DNA from: Thermoplasmata archaeon
GTDB lineage: Archaea; Thermoplasmatota; E2; UBA202; JdFR-43
Direction: 5' to 3'
Assembly (NCBI GenBank): GCA_021162815.1
Contig: JAGGXW010000038.1
Span: 1 to 36,073, forward strand
Length of the DNA stretch: 36,073 nt
Every line of letters begins with the position of its first letter. The first letter of the stretch is position 1. The notes beneath the pieces are model-generated. The model made no database searches. It was not told where the DNA came from and saw only the letters and a program-made list of their open reading frames with translations. Below, one piece after another: positions 23,664 to 31,944 of the stretch. A program made the position numbers and the translations under genes.

Positions 23664-24129
23664 AGGTTATGAACTTCTTCTTAAACTCATTGAAAAGTAT
23701 ATTGGCAACAGAAAAAAATTGCTTGAGGTTGGATGCGGAAATGAAAGGCTGATGAATAAAATTTCTTCTCTCCACAATGTTGAGATAAAATGTGCAGATC
23801 CATATGCCTATGGAAGGAATGTTATAAATATTGAGGGGGAGAAAATTGATGAATTGAATGAAAAATTTGACATGATATACTCCATAATGAGCTTTCATCA
23901 TCTTCATGATCCAAAAAAATTTCTGAATGCTTCGCTGAAGGCAATGATGGAAAATGCAGTTCTCATAATAGTTGACTGGAAAAATGGTGTTAATACAGGC
24001 TTTCCTGAATATTATTATTCCGTTGATGAATTGCTCTCCATGATGCATTTTTATGATATTCTCGGACATGGGAATGGAAAATATCACCTTTATGTGGTTG
24101 CATCGCCAAATCAGCAAAGCATATATTGA
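23638..24129 (+). CDS. Small methyltransferase-like protein
   Basis: The 163-residue protein has a class I methyltransferase core: KLLEVGCGNERLM (motif I with the last Gly replaced by Glu), EIKCADPYAYG and FDMIYSIMSFHHLHDPKKFL. It lacks the usual helical extension and ends soon after strand 6. Starts at 23638, 23641 or 23653 are possible. The altered glycine loop may weaken SAM binding, so it could be a non-catalytic partner of the upstream enzyme, or a divergent active methyltransferase. Confidence 0.75.
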   Translation: MMLWKMEAEGYELLLKLIEKYIGNRKKLLEVGCGNERLMNKISSLHNVEIKCADPYAYGRNVINIEGEKIDELNEKFDMIYSIMSFHHLHDPKKFLNASLKAMMENAVLIIVDWKNGVNTGFPEYYYSVDELLSMMHFYDILGHGNGKYHLYVVASPNQQSIY

Positions 24130-24149
24130 TTTTTTATATACCCTTTATA

Positions 24150-24608
24150 ATGGCCACAACTGCCACAAGAGATGTTGACAAAATTCTTGAGAATAAATAC
24201 AGGGATGGGCTCAAAATCATAAGAATGAGCAAGACATCCAAGCAGCTTTTGGAGCAGCTTAGGAAGGAATGCCCCGATGTGGATGAGAAGGAGCTGGTGA
24301 GCTTATTCAAATCTGTGGCTGCTGGCACAAAAATGGTGGACTCTGCCATAATAGCCGCTGCCCATAACATGCAGTACAATGCCAGGCATCCATCAAAAAA
24401 GGATAAGACATGGATTGATGATATAATGACGGAAACATCCCTGAAAATGATGAAGCCGAAGGAAATAATGAAAAATAAGGAGCTTTATCATGAATTAATA
24501 GACATGATAAGCAGGCTGGAGAGCAAATACGATGATGACGATGTGCCGGATATAGCCATATTTAAGAGAAGAGTCACAACATTTCTTAAGGAGAAGGTGA
24601 ATAAATGA
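24150..24608 (+). CDS. Unknown small helical protein in the amino-acid dehydrogenase operon
   Basis: I do not recognise a family. ATG 24150 (MATTATRDVDKILENKY) is preferred over 24126 because GCATATATT lies about 26 nt upstream. The 152-residue product is charged and predicted mostly helical, with no Cys pair, membrane segment or signal peptide: residues 1-45 and 105-150 look like amphipathic helices, the middle (KMVDSAIIAAAHNMQYNARHP) is more hydrophobic, and an acidic run KYDDDDVPD lies near 130. Its stop overlaps the start of the next gene (ATGA), so it should be translated together with the dehydrogenase subunits. It may be a regulator, assembly factor or DNA/RNA-binding protein. Confidence 0.7.
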   Translation: MATTATRDVDKILENKYRDGLKIIRMSKTSKQLLEQLRKECPDVDEKELVSLFKSVAAGTKMVDSAIIAAAHNMQYNARHPSKKDKTWIDDIMTETSLKMMKPKEIMKNKELYHELIDMISRLESKYDDDDVPDIAIFKRRVTTFLKEKVNK

Positions 24609-26053
24609 GGGTAGAGCAGCATCCGATCCTGAAATTTTCTCATGGAGGGATGATTAAATTTTATTTTAATGGTATAGAGATGTATGGTTTTGAAGGCGAT
24701 ACCATTGCTACAGCTCTCTATGCCAATGGAATAAAGGTTTTCGGACACAGTGCAAAGAAAAAAAGGCCGAGGGGCTTCTTTTGCGGTATAGGAAAGTGTT
24801 CATCCTGCATGATGCGTGTGAATGGTGTGCCAAACATCAGAACATGCATCACTCCTTTGCAGGAGGGAATGATTGTTGAAAGCGATAAGTATGACCTTCC
24901 TGAGACAGCGCCCTACAGAAAGCCAGAAAGGAAAACAATGGATGTGGACATAGCAATTGTTGGCGGCGGCCCGGCAGGCATGGCTGCCGCAATAGAGGCA
25001 GGAAAGCATGGTGATGTTAGTGTATTGATCATAGATGAGCAGCCCCGTCTTGGAGGACAGCTTATAAAGCAGACCCACAAGTTCTTTGGTTCTTCGATGG
25101 AAGGAGCTGGAAAGAGGGGTATAGAGATAGCTTCTGAGATGGAGGAAGAGGCAAGAAAGTATGCCGATATTCTTCTTGAAACAAGTGTTATCGGATATTA
25201 CAATCGAGGCCATCATTTTCTTGCCGCCGTGAATAAGCTGAAGGGAATAGTATATGAGATAAAGGCAAAGAAAATCATATTTGCCACAGGTGCACAGGAA
25301 AATTACCTGGTATTTGAGAATAATGATTTGCCCGGCGTATATGGGGCTGGAGGAATACAGACTATAATGAATGTTTATGGAGTAAAGCCTGGTAAGGCAG
25401 GAATAATAGTTGGTGCAGGAAATGTTGGGCTAATCCTTGCATACCAGCTTTTACAGGCTGGAGTAAAGGTGAAGGCGATAGTTGAGGCAATGCCCAGAAT
25501 TGGAGGCTATTTCGTTCATGCTGCCAAGGTGAGGAGGCATGGAGTGCCGATATATACAAAACATTCAATAATGGAAGCTGTGGGCAAGGAAAGTGTTGAG
25601 GGGGCAATAATAGCGCAGCTTGATGAAAAATGGAATTTCGTTCTTGGAACAGAGAAGAAGATAGATTGTGATTTCATAGCAATAGCCATTGGATTAACTC
25701 CATCTGCCAGATTGGCACAGATGGCAGGAGCTAAAGTTAAATTCATAAGAGAGGCCGGAGGATGGGTTGCATTGCACAATGAATTCATGGAAACAACAGC
25801 CAATGGCATATACATTGCAGGGGATGCTGCCAATATTGAAGAAGCATCAGCTGCCATGGTGGAAGGAAAGATAGCAGCTGTTCATGCTCTTAATTCCATA
25901 TCTCCTCTAACTAATTTTGAGGCGATTGTCGAGGAGTTGAGAAACGAAATTTCATCTCTCAGGAAAGGAAAATTTGGAGAGAAGGCAAGGCTGGCAAAGG
26001 AAAGAATATATGAGGGATATTATGAGGAGTTACGAGGAAACAGGAGTGGTTGA
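24605..26053 (+). CDS. Amino-acid dehydrogenase complex, alpha-type FAD/NAD subunit with [2Fe-2S] domain
   Basis: The 482-residue protein resembles the alpha subunit of archaeal dye-linked L-proline dehydrogenase and the alpha-type subunits of opine/sarcosine oxidases and hydrogen-cyanide synthase. Residues 1-95 form a plant-type [2Fe-2S] domain with C60, C65, C68 and C81 (FFCGIGKCSSC...RTC). An FAD site GGGPAG is at 120-125, an NAD-type site IIVGAGNVGLILAY near 260, and GIYIAGDAANIEEAS is the second flavin contact near the end. It probably moves electrons from the beta subunit to NAD or ferredoxin. Starts with an ATGA overlap on the unknown gene. Confidence 0.85.
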   Translation: MRVEQHPILKFSHGGMIKFYFNGIEMYGFEGDTIATALYANGIKVFGHSAKKKRPRGFFCGIGKCSSCMMRVNGVPNIRTCITPLQEGMIVESDKYDLPETAPYRKPERKTMDVDIAIVGGGPAGMAAAIEAGKHGDVSVLIIDEQPRLGGQLIKQTHKFFGSSMEGAGKRGIEIASEMEEEARKYADILLETSVIGYYNRGHHFLAAVNKLKGIVYEIKAKKIIFATGAQENYLVFENNDLPGVYGAGGIQTIMNVYGVKPGKAGIIVGAGNVGLILAYQLLQAGVKVKAIVEAMPRIGGYFVHAAKVRRHGVPIYTKHSIMEAVGKESVEGAIIAQLDEKWNFVLGTEKKIDCDFIAIAIGLTPSARLAQMAGAKVKFIREAGGWVALHNEFMETTANGIYIAGDAANIEEASAAMVEGKIAAVHALNSISPLTNFEAIVEELRNEISSLRKGKFGEKARLAKERIYEGYYEELRGNRSG

Positions 26054-26486
26054 TATTGGCATGCTCAAAATGCCGGCAGAGGAGCAACTTCGCAAAGGAG
26101 TTGCAATAACAGAGTGCATACAGCCGATTCCATGCAATCCATGCAAGGAAGTCTGTCCCACAGATGCAATAAAGATGGATGACATAAATGACCCTCCAGA
26201 CATAGATTATGAAAAATGCATTGGCTGCTCCCTCTGCGTTGAGGTTTGTCCAGGGCTTGCGATGTTTGTTGTGAGGAAAAGGAAGGGAAAGGCACAGATA
26301 ACATTGCCATATGAGATGCTTCCAATGCCTGAGAGAGGTGATATTGTCAAGGCACTGGATAGAGAGGGAAATGTTGTTGGAGATGCAAAGGTTATAGCCA
26401 TAAAACATGGCAGAACAAACATAATTACAATAGAGGTGGATGAGGAGCTTGCCATGGTGGTGAGAAATATAAGGGTGGAAAAATGA
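26022..26486 (+). CDS. Amino-acid dehydrogenase complex, 2x[4Fe-4S] ferredoxin-like subunit
   Basis: The protein has two four-Cys sets: C32, C38, C41, C45 (ECIQPIPCNPCKEVCP) and C66, C69, C72, C76 (CIGCSLCVEVCP). The long first set with PIPCNPC is typical of the small iron-sulfur proteins of this complex family. A barrel-like tail (DREGNVVGDAKVIAI) follows. Start is uncertain: 26022 (MRSYEETGVV, 154 residues) has GAGGG upstream and keeps a segment conserved in relatives, while 26010 and 26061 are alternatives. It overlaps the alpha gene by about 30 nt. Confidence 0.82.
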   Translation: MRSYEETGVVDIGMLKMPAEEQLRKGVAITECIQPIPCNPCKEVCPTDAIKMDDINDPPDIDYEKCIGCSLCVEVCPGLAMFVVRKRKGKAQITLPYEMLPMPERGDIVKALDREGNVVGDAKVIAIKHGRTNIITIEVDEELAMVVRNIRVEK

Positions 26487-26746
26487 AAATTGTTTGCAGA
26501 TGTGAGGATTTGACGGAGGAGGATATAGTAAACGCCATCAGAAAATATGATATGAGAACTTTATCAGAATTGAGGCAGATACTCCGCCTTGGGATGGGGC
26601 CATGCCAGGGCAGAACATGCCTTCCAATTGCTGCAAGAATTCTTGCCAGGGAAACGGGGCAGAAAATAGAGGATGTGATGCCTCCTGCCTCCCGCCCCCC
26701 TGTTGTACCTGTTGAGATAGGTGTGGTGGGTGAAGATGAAGAGTGA
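26483..26746 (+). CDS. Amino-acid dehydrogenase complex, BFD-like [2Fe-2S] subunit
   Basis: The 87-residue protein has a BFD-type [2Fe-2S] fold with C5 and C7 (VCRCEDLTEEDI) and C41 and C46 (GPCQGRTCLPI). The tail PPASRPPVVPVEIG resembles the sequence after the BFD domain in HcnA/SoxA-type alpha subunits, where this domain is often fused. Here it is a separate gene. ATGA overlap with the ferredoxin-like gene and an 11-nt overlap with the next gene indicate one operon. Confidence 0.88.
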   Translation: MKIVCRCEDLTEEDIVNAIRKYDMRTLSELRQILRLGMGPCQGRTCLPIAARILARETGQKIEDVMPPASRPPVVPVEIGVVGEDEE

Positions 26747-27881
26747 GGCTGATGTTGTCATAGTTGGTGCTGGCATAAATGGATGTGCCCTTGCCTATGA
26801 ACTCAGCAAGAGAGGGAAGGATGTTGTTGTTGTGGACAGAAGGCATATTGCTGCTGGAGCCACTGGAAGGTGTGGAGCGGGTATAAGGCAGCAGTGGAGC
26901 ACAAAGGAAAATGCATTGCTGGCAAAGAAGAGTGTGGAGATTTTTGAGGGGCTTGAGGAGGAACTGGGTCATCCAATTGGTTTCAGACAGGGAGGATATC
27001 TCATAGCCATACATGATGAGGAGGATATGAAGCAGGCAAGGAAGAATGTGGAAATGCAGAAGAGCATTGGATTGCCTGTGAGAATAATAGATAGAGAAGA
27101 AATAAAGGAAATTGTTCCGATTCTTGACCCTGATGGAATGAAAGCCATAGCTGCCACATTCTGTCCCACAGATGGACATGCTGATCCGTTCAAGACAGCC
27201 AATGCCTATGCTCTCGCTGCCATAAGAAATGGAGCCACATTCTATAAATTTACTGAAGTTAGAGGAATAAAGGTTGAGAATAGAGAGGTGAGGGAAGTAA
27301 TTACAGATAAAGGCAGCATAAAAACAAAATTCGTTGTGGATGCCGCAGGAGCCTGGAGCAGCAGGATAGCGGAGATGGCAGGTATAAAGATACCCAATAA
27401 GCCAGTTAGAAAGGAAGCTCTTGTTACAGAGCCACTGCCAAGAATATTCGATGCAATGGTGATATCATTCCGTCACGGAATATACTTCAGCCAGATGGCA
27501 AGGGGAGAGATTCTTGGAGGTATACCCTCGCCAGAGGAAAAGATTGGCTATCACTTTGAGCCGACATGGTCTTTTCTGAAAAAGATGGCTTACATGCTTG
27601 GCAGATATGCACCTATTCTGAAGGGAACAAATATACTCCGTCAGTGGACGGGATTCTATGATGTTACTCCAGATGCTCTTCCAGTGCTGGGAGAAGATAA
27701 AAATGTGAGGGGCTTTATTCACTGCCATGGTTTCAGCGGGCATGGTTTCATGATAGCCCCCATGACTGCCCGTTTGCTTGCACAGCTTATAACAGGTGAG
27801 AAACTTGATTTACCAATAGAGAGGCTGAGCCTTGAAAGATTTGAGAAAGGTACTGTAAAGGAAAAATCTGTTGTTGGATGA
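26736..27881 (+). CDS. Amino-acid dehydrogenase complex, beta-type FAD subunit (DAO family)
   Basis: ATG 26736 (MKSEADVVIVGAGINGC) is chosen over 26721; 381 residues. It is a DAO-family flavoprotein: GAGINGCALA at 11-20, VVVDRRHIAAGATGRCGAGIRQQW, and the C-terminal GFIHCHGFSGHGFMIAPMTA FAD contact. This is the substrate-oxidising subunit. Close relatives include archaeal L-proline dehydrogenase beta and sarcosine oxidase beta subunits, so a secondary amino acid such as proline, sarcosine or an opine is likely. The exact substrate cannot be read from the sequence. Confidence 0.87.
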   Translation: MKSEADVVIVGAGINGCALAYELSKRGKDVVVVDRRHIAAGATGRCGAGIRQQWSTKENALLAKKSVEIFEGLEEELGHPIGFRQGGYLIAIHDEEDMKQARKNVEMQKSIGLPVRIIDREEIKEIVPILDPDGMKAIAATFCPTDGHADPFKTANAYALAAIRNGATFYKFTEVRGIKVENREVREVITDKGSIKTKFVVDAAGAWSSRIAEMAGIKIPNKPVRKEALVTEPLPRIFDAMVISFRHGIYFSQMARGEILGGIPSPEEKIGYHFEPTWSFLKKMAYMLGRYAPILKGTNILRQWTGFYDVTPDALPVLGEDKNVRGFIHCHGFSGHGFMIAPMTARLLAQLITGEKLDLPIERLSLERFEKGTVKEKSVVG

Positions 27882-27894
27882 AGATTTATAAGAC

Positions 27895-29070
27895 ATGCCA
27901 TATAACAATGTGGATATTGAAAGAGCAAAAAAGATAGCATCATTTGGCTTATGCGATACCTGCCTGGGAATCGTATTCAGAGATGTTGAGGGCGAGAGCA
28001 GCAGGGAGAGGGGAAAGAAAGTTAGAGAGGAGCTTGGCATTGAGGAAAGCAGGGAATGCTGGCTGTGCGATGGCATAATGAATGATATTGAAAAACTTGC
28101 CTCCATGGCAATGGATGCATTGAAGGAATATGAGTTTGATACATTTTTGGTTGGATGCATTGTTGATGATGAAATTTTAAAAAAGGAGAAAAGGCTTGGA
28201 ATTGAGGAAGGAGTTAAGAGGGAGATAAATAGAGAGATAGGGAAGATTATAGAGGAAAGGACAGGAAAGGAGGTGGATTTTAAACTTCCTGATATCAACA
28301 TAATTGTCGATACCATCTGTTATAACATAGAAATAAAATCCAGAGCCATATACATATATGGCAGATACAGAAAACTTATAAGGGGAATACCTCAAACAAA
28401 GTGGCCATGCCGTCACTGCAATGGTATTGGATGCATTCACTGCAATTTTACAGGCAAGATGTATCGGGAGAGTGTGGAGGAGATAATTGCTCATGAACCA
28501 GTAAAGATTTTTGAGGCAAAGGATGAAAGTTTTCATGGTGCAGGGAGAGAGGACATAGATGTCCTCATGCTTGGAAATGGTAGGCCATTCATACTTGAGC
28601 TTAAGGAGCCAAGAAAAAGAAAGGTTTCTTTGAAAATGCTTGAAGAAAAAATAAATGAGTTTGCATCTGGCAAGGTTGAAGTTTATGGGTTAAGATATGT
28701 GGATAGAAAGGAGATTGAAAAAATAAAGAGTGCAAAATACCCAAAAATTTATAGAGTGGTTGTGGAATACACCAATAAAGAAAATCTCCAAAAGGCTGTG
28801 AATGCGATGGTAGGCATAACTATTAATCAGAGGACTCCAAAGCGAGTAATGCATAGAAGGGCAGACTTAGTGAGGAGAAGGAAAATACTGGATATGAAGC
28901 TTGAAAAAGCTGAAAATGGCATTGCTGATATAGTGGTGAAGGCGGAGAGCGGCACATACATAAAGGAGATGGTTACAGGAGACGAGGGCAGAACAACACC
29001 ATCGCTGAGCCAGCTGGCTGGAGAGGAGATTAAGGTGGTAAGTCTGGACGTAATAGGTATTGGTGATTAA
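27895..29070 (+). CDS. pus10: tRNA pseudouridine synthase Pus10
   Basis: Archaeal Pus10 makes pseudouridine 54 and 55 in the T-arm of tRNA. The 391-residue protein has an N-terminal zinc site (C20, C23, C55, C58 in CDTC and CWLC) and the catalytic block GAGREDIDVLMLGNGRPFILE with Asp220 as the probable nucleophile. A second Cys cluster, CRHCNGIGCIHC (172-183), lies in between. The C-terminus GTYIKEMVTGDEGRTTPSLSQ is typical. It follows the dehydrogenase gene by 13 nt and precedes L21e by one base. Confidence 0.95.
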   Translation: MPYNNVDIERAKKIASFGLCDTCLGIVFRDVEGESSRERGKKVREELGIEESRECWLCDGIMNDIEKLASMAMDALKEYEFDTFLVGCIVDDEILKKEKRLGIEEGVKREINREIGKIIEERTGKEVDFKLPDINIIVDTICYNIEIKSRAIYIYGRYRKLIRGIPQTKWPCRHCNGIGCIHCNFTGKMYRESVEEIIAHEPVKIFEAKDESFHGAGREDIDVLMLGNGRPFILELKEPRKRKVSLKMLEEKINEFASGKVEVYGLRYVDRKEIEKIKSAKYPKIYRVVVEYTNKENLQKAVNAMVGITINQRTPKRVMHRRADLVRRRKILDMKLEKAENGIADIVVKAESGTYIKEMVTGDEGRTTPSLSQLAGEEIKVVSLDVIGIGD

Positions 29071-29071
29071 G

Positions 29072-29359
29072 ATGAAGAGGTCGAGAGGATTTAGGAGTAA
29101 GAGCAGAAAGAAGCTGACCAAGAAATATAGGAAGGGCAGGACAAATCTCATAACGAAGGCAATGCAGGAGTTTGAAAATGGAGAGAAGGTTGCAATAGTG
29201 ATAGATCCATCATACCATTCAGGAATGCCTCATCCTCGCTTCCATGGAAGAGTGGGCGATATTGAGGGTAAACAGGGAGATGCATATGTTGTCAAAATAA
29301 GGGATGGAGAAAAGATAAAACATCTGATAGCATCTCCGGTTCATCTGAAAAGGTTATAA
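29072..29359 (+). CDS. rpl21e: Large ribosomal subunit protein eL21 (L21e)
   Basis: ATG 29072 (MKRSRGFRSKSRKKLTKKYRKG) is the correct family start, one base after the pus10 stop; 95 residues. It has the basic N-terminus and the SH3-like part VAIVIDPSYHSGMPHPRFHGRVG. Order L21e-RpoF-DUF655-Dim1 is conserved in archaea. Confidence 0.96.
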   Translation: MKRSRGFRSKSRKKLTKKYRKGRTNLITKAMQEFENGEKVAIVIDPSYHSGMPHPRFHGRVGDIEGKQGDAYVVKIRDGEKIKHLIASPVHLKRL

Positions 29360-29360
29360 A

Positions 29361-29672
29361 ATGAAGCCTGTGTTGATAGCCGAGGTTAAGGAAATCCTTT
29401 CAAAGCTTGCTCAGGAAAGAGAGCTTAATAGAGAGCAGAGGATAGCCCTTGAACACAGCGAAAAAGTCAGCATGATTGATGCTGAGAAAGCCAGAGAGCT
29501 GGTTGAAAAACTTATGGAATTTGACAGGATTGAGGAAAAGCAGGCTTATAAAATAGCAGATTTGTTGCCTGAGGATGAGGATGAACTTCTTGCAATATTT
29601 GCCAAGAGCACATATATGCCTTCCGAAGATGAAATTAAGAAGATATTGGAGCTGGTGAGGGAGTATATTTGA
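29361..29672 (+). CDS. rpoF: DNA-directed RNA polymerase subunit Rpo4 (RpoF)
   Basis: The 103-residue protein matches archaeal Rpo4, the Rpb4 relative that forms the stalk with Rpo7. Helical, with EHSEKVSMIDAEKARELVEKLM and ADLLPEDEDELLAIFAK, the conserved HRDC-like end. It starts two bases after the L21e stop. Rpo7 is not in this window. Confidence 0.93.
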   Translation: MKPVLIAEVKEILSKLAQERELNREQRIALEHSEKVSMIDAEKARELVEKLMEFDRIEEKQAYKIADLLPEDEDELLAIFAKSTYMPSEDEIKKILELVREYI

Positions 29673-29681
29673 GGAGGCATA

Positions 29682-30233
29682 ATGGAGGATTATGTTTATA
29701 TTCTGGATTATTTACCAACAGGCAGACCTGGTTACAGGAGAGGAGCGGTAGCCTATGGTATAGGAGAAAGTCAATTCACATTGCTTGAGCTGATTCCTAA
29801 GCAGGGAATCAATCTCAATATTGGAGAGAGAGTTTATGTGGGTAAAGATCTGGCTAAAAGAGACAAGATAGCAAAGGTTAAGGGAAGAATAAATTATGAC
29901 AATCTCACATCAACCGCCCATGGAGAGTTATATTATGTTATACTTGACATTGTGAAAAATAATGAGGAGAGATTTGTGAAATTTTTCAATGAATGTCCTG
30001 CAATAACAACAAGATTTCACGCTCTTGAGCTTCTTCCGGGGCTTGGTAAAAAAACAATGCAGGAAATTGTGGAGGAGAGGAGAAAAAAACCATTCACAAG
30101 TTTTGAGGACATATCCAGCAGAATAAAAAATCTTCATCATCCTGAAAAATTGATTGCCAAGAGAATACTTGAGGAACTTGAGGACCCGCACCAGAAATAC
30201 CGTCTCTTTACAAGACCACCTCTGTCGAGATGA
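29682..30233 (+). CDS. DUF655 putative RNA-binding protein
   Basis: The 183-residue protein starts MEDYVYILDYLPTGRPGYRRG, the DUF655 signature. An OB-like part (GINLNIGERVYVGKD) is followed by a helix-hairpin-helix (LELLPGLGKKTMQEIVEERRKKPF). A strong site GAGGAGG precedes the start. Its constant place between RpoF and Dim1/KsgA in archaea suggests a role in RNA or ribosome biogenesis, which is not proven. Confidence 0.92.
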   Translation: MEDYVYILDYLPTGRPGYRRGAVAYGIGESQFTLLELIPKQGINLNIGERVYVGKDLAKRDKIAKVKGRINYDNLTSTAHGELYYVILDIVKNNEERFVKFFNECPAITTRFHALELLPGLGKKTMQEIVEERRKKPFTSFEDISSRIKNLHHPEKLIAKRILEELEDPHQKYRLFTRPPLSR

Positions 30234-30982
30234 AACTGGGACAGCATTTTCTTGTTGATGAAAGAATCGCGGAAAGACAGATTGAATATGCACAGCTTAA
30301 TCCACATGATACTGTGCTTGAGATAGGAGCAGGCAATGGCATTTTAACAAAAAGAATGGCAAGAATTTCAAAGGTGATTGCCATTGAAATTGACAGAAGA
30401 TTTATAGAAAGTCTTGAGAGGATACCAAATGTTGAGGTGATACATGCAGATGCAACAAAAGTTGATTTCAACAGCCTTGATTTTAATAAAGTGGTGTCCA
30501 ATCTTCCATATCAGATATCCTCGCCAGTAACATTCAAATTGCTTGAGACCAGCTTTGAAAAAGCCATATTGATGTACCAGAAAGAATTTGCCGCCCGTCT
30601 TATAGCGTCGCCAGGAAGCAAGGATTATTCCCGTCTCACCGTCATGGTGGCTCCCAAGGCTAAGGTGAGGGTGCTGGAGGAAGTGCCGAGATGGGCTTTC
30701 AAGCCAGTGCCCAAGGTTTCTTCATGCATTGTTGAAATGGTGCCATCAGAAATGGACATAGGAATAGATTATGAAACATTTGGAAAGGTTGTGACAGCCC
30801 TCTTTTCTCATAGAAGGAAAAAAATAAAGAATGCAATGGTTATGGCATCAATGGTGAGGAAGGAAGATGCAGATGATGTTCCATATGGTGATGAGAGGGT
30901 GGAACATCTTGATGTTAATCAGGTTGCTGAAATAGCCAGATTCTGGAGGGGTTATGTTGAGAAAGATAAAAAGACTGTTTGA
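30230..30982 (+). CDS. rsmA: 16S rRNA adenine dimethyltransferase (Dim1/KsgA)
   Basis: This enzyme dimethylates the two adjacent adenines in the loop of helix 45 at the 3' end of 16S rRNA. The 250-residue protein starts MKLGQHFLVDERIAERQ and has SAM motif I TVLEIGAGNGILTKR, the base-binding NLPYQISSP (motif IV), and a C-terminal helical domain with FSHRRKKIKNAM. ATGA overlap with DUF655. Confidence 0.96.
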   Translation: MKLGQHFLVDERIAERQIEYAQLNPHDTVLEIGAGNGILTKRMARISKVIAIEIDRRFIESLERIPNVEVIHADATKVDFNSLDFNKVVSNLPYQISSPVTFKLLETSFEKAILMYQKEFAARLIASPGSKDYSRLTVMVAPKAKVRVLEEVPRWAFKPVPKVSSCIVEMVPSEMDIGIDYETFGKVVTALFSHRRKKIKNAMVMASMVRKEDADDVPYGDERVEHLDVNQVAEIARFWRGYVEKDKKTV

Positions 30983-31925
30983 TATGGTGGGTGTTGATAC
31001 CATAATAATAAAAAATGCATCCATGCCCTTTATTGACGAAAACTTTTTTTACTTCACTGGCAGGGAGGGAGTGTGGGAGGAGAGCATTGCTGTTGTAAAG
31101 GAAGATGGTGTTTTTACAATCTCATCTCCTCTTGAGGAGGGCGATTATGTCTATAAAACAAAGGAGGAGAGAGACAGAATATTGAGAAGTATCGTTGAGG
31201 GTAGAGTGGGTGTGAATGAAGAAAGACTCTCTCACAAAGATTATTCTCATCTGAAAAAATTATTTGGAAAACTTCATGATATTGGAAAGGAAATAAAACT
31301 TCTGAGGGCTGTTAAGGAAAGAGAGGAAATAAATAAAATTAAGAAAGCTGTTAGAATCGCTAAGAGTATTGCAGATGAGGTGGATTTTCATGGGAAGGGG
31401 GAGAGAGATGTTAAAGCAGATATAGAATGCATGATGCTCAGGCATGGAGTTAAGCCATCTTTCGATACCATAGTGGCATTTGGGAAAAATTCATCGAAGC
31501 CCCATCATGTTTCATCAAATAAAAAATTCACATATCCTGTTTTAATTGATCTCGGCACAAGATACAAAAATTACTGTTCAGATATCACCATTACCCATCC
31601 CGGCAGGCATTTGAGGAAATATGAGGTGATTCATGATGCTCTCATGCTTGCCATTGACCTCATGGAGCCGGGAACAAGAGCAAGAGATGTTTTTTTATCT
31701 GTTGATAGATATCTCAGCAGATACGGCATAAAAATGATTCATGCTCTGGGTCACTCCATAGGGATAAATGTTCATGACGGGCTTGCCATAAACAGCAGGG
31801 CGGACTTTGTATTTGAAGAGAATATGACCTTTGCAGTTGAACCAGCCTGCTACTGCAAAAATTTTGGTATAAGAATTGAAGAAGATGTTGTCATAGGAAA
31901 AAGAAAAGCCAGAATAATATTATAG
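30954..31925 (+). CDS. M24-family metallopeptidase (Xaa-Pro dipeptidase-like)
   Basis: The 323-residue pita-bread peptidase has all five metal ligands: D199 (LIDLG), D210 (CSDIT), H267 (LGHSIG), E296 (AVEPA) and E309 (IRIEED), plus H274 (NVHDG) for substrate. Cleavage of Xaa-Pro peptides fits a peptide-degrading organism and could feed proline to the nearby dehydrogenase complex. The start at 30954 is backed by GGAGGGG just upstream and overlaps the Dim1 gene by 29 nt; 30984 is an alternative. Confidence 0.9.
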   Translation: MLRKIKRLFDMVGVDTIIIKNASMPFIDENFFYFTGREGVWEESIAVVKEDGVFTISSPLEEGDYVYKTKEERDRILRSIVEGRVGVNEERLSHKDYSHLKKLFGKLHDIGKEIKLLRAVKEREEINKIKKAVRIAKSIADEVDFHGKGERDVKADIECMMLRHGVKPSFDTIVAFGKNSSKPHHVSSNKKFTYPVLIDLGTRYKNYCSDITITHPGRHLRKYEVIHDALMLAIDLMEPGTRARDVFLSVDRYLSRYGIKMIHALGHSIGINVHDGLAINSRADFVFEENMTFAVEPACYCKNFGIRIEEDVVIGKRKARIIL

Positions 31926-31944
31926 TGCGCCGCATTTACATTTT

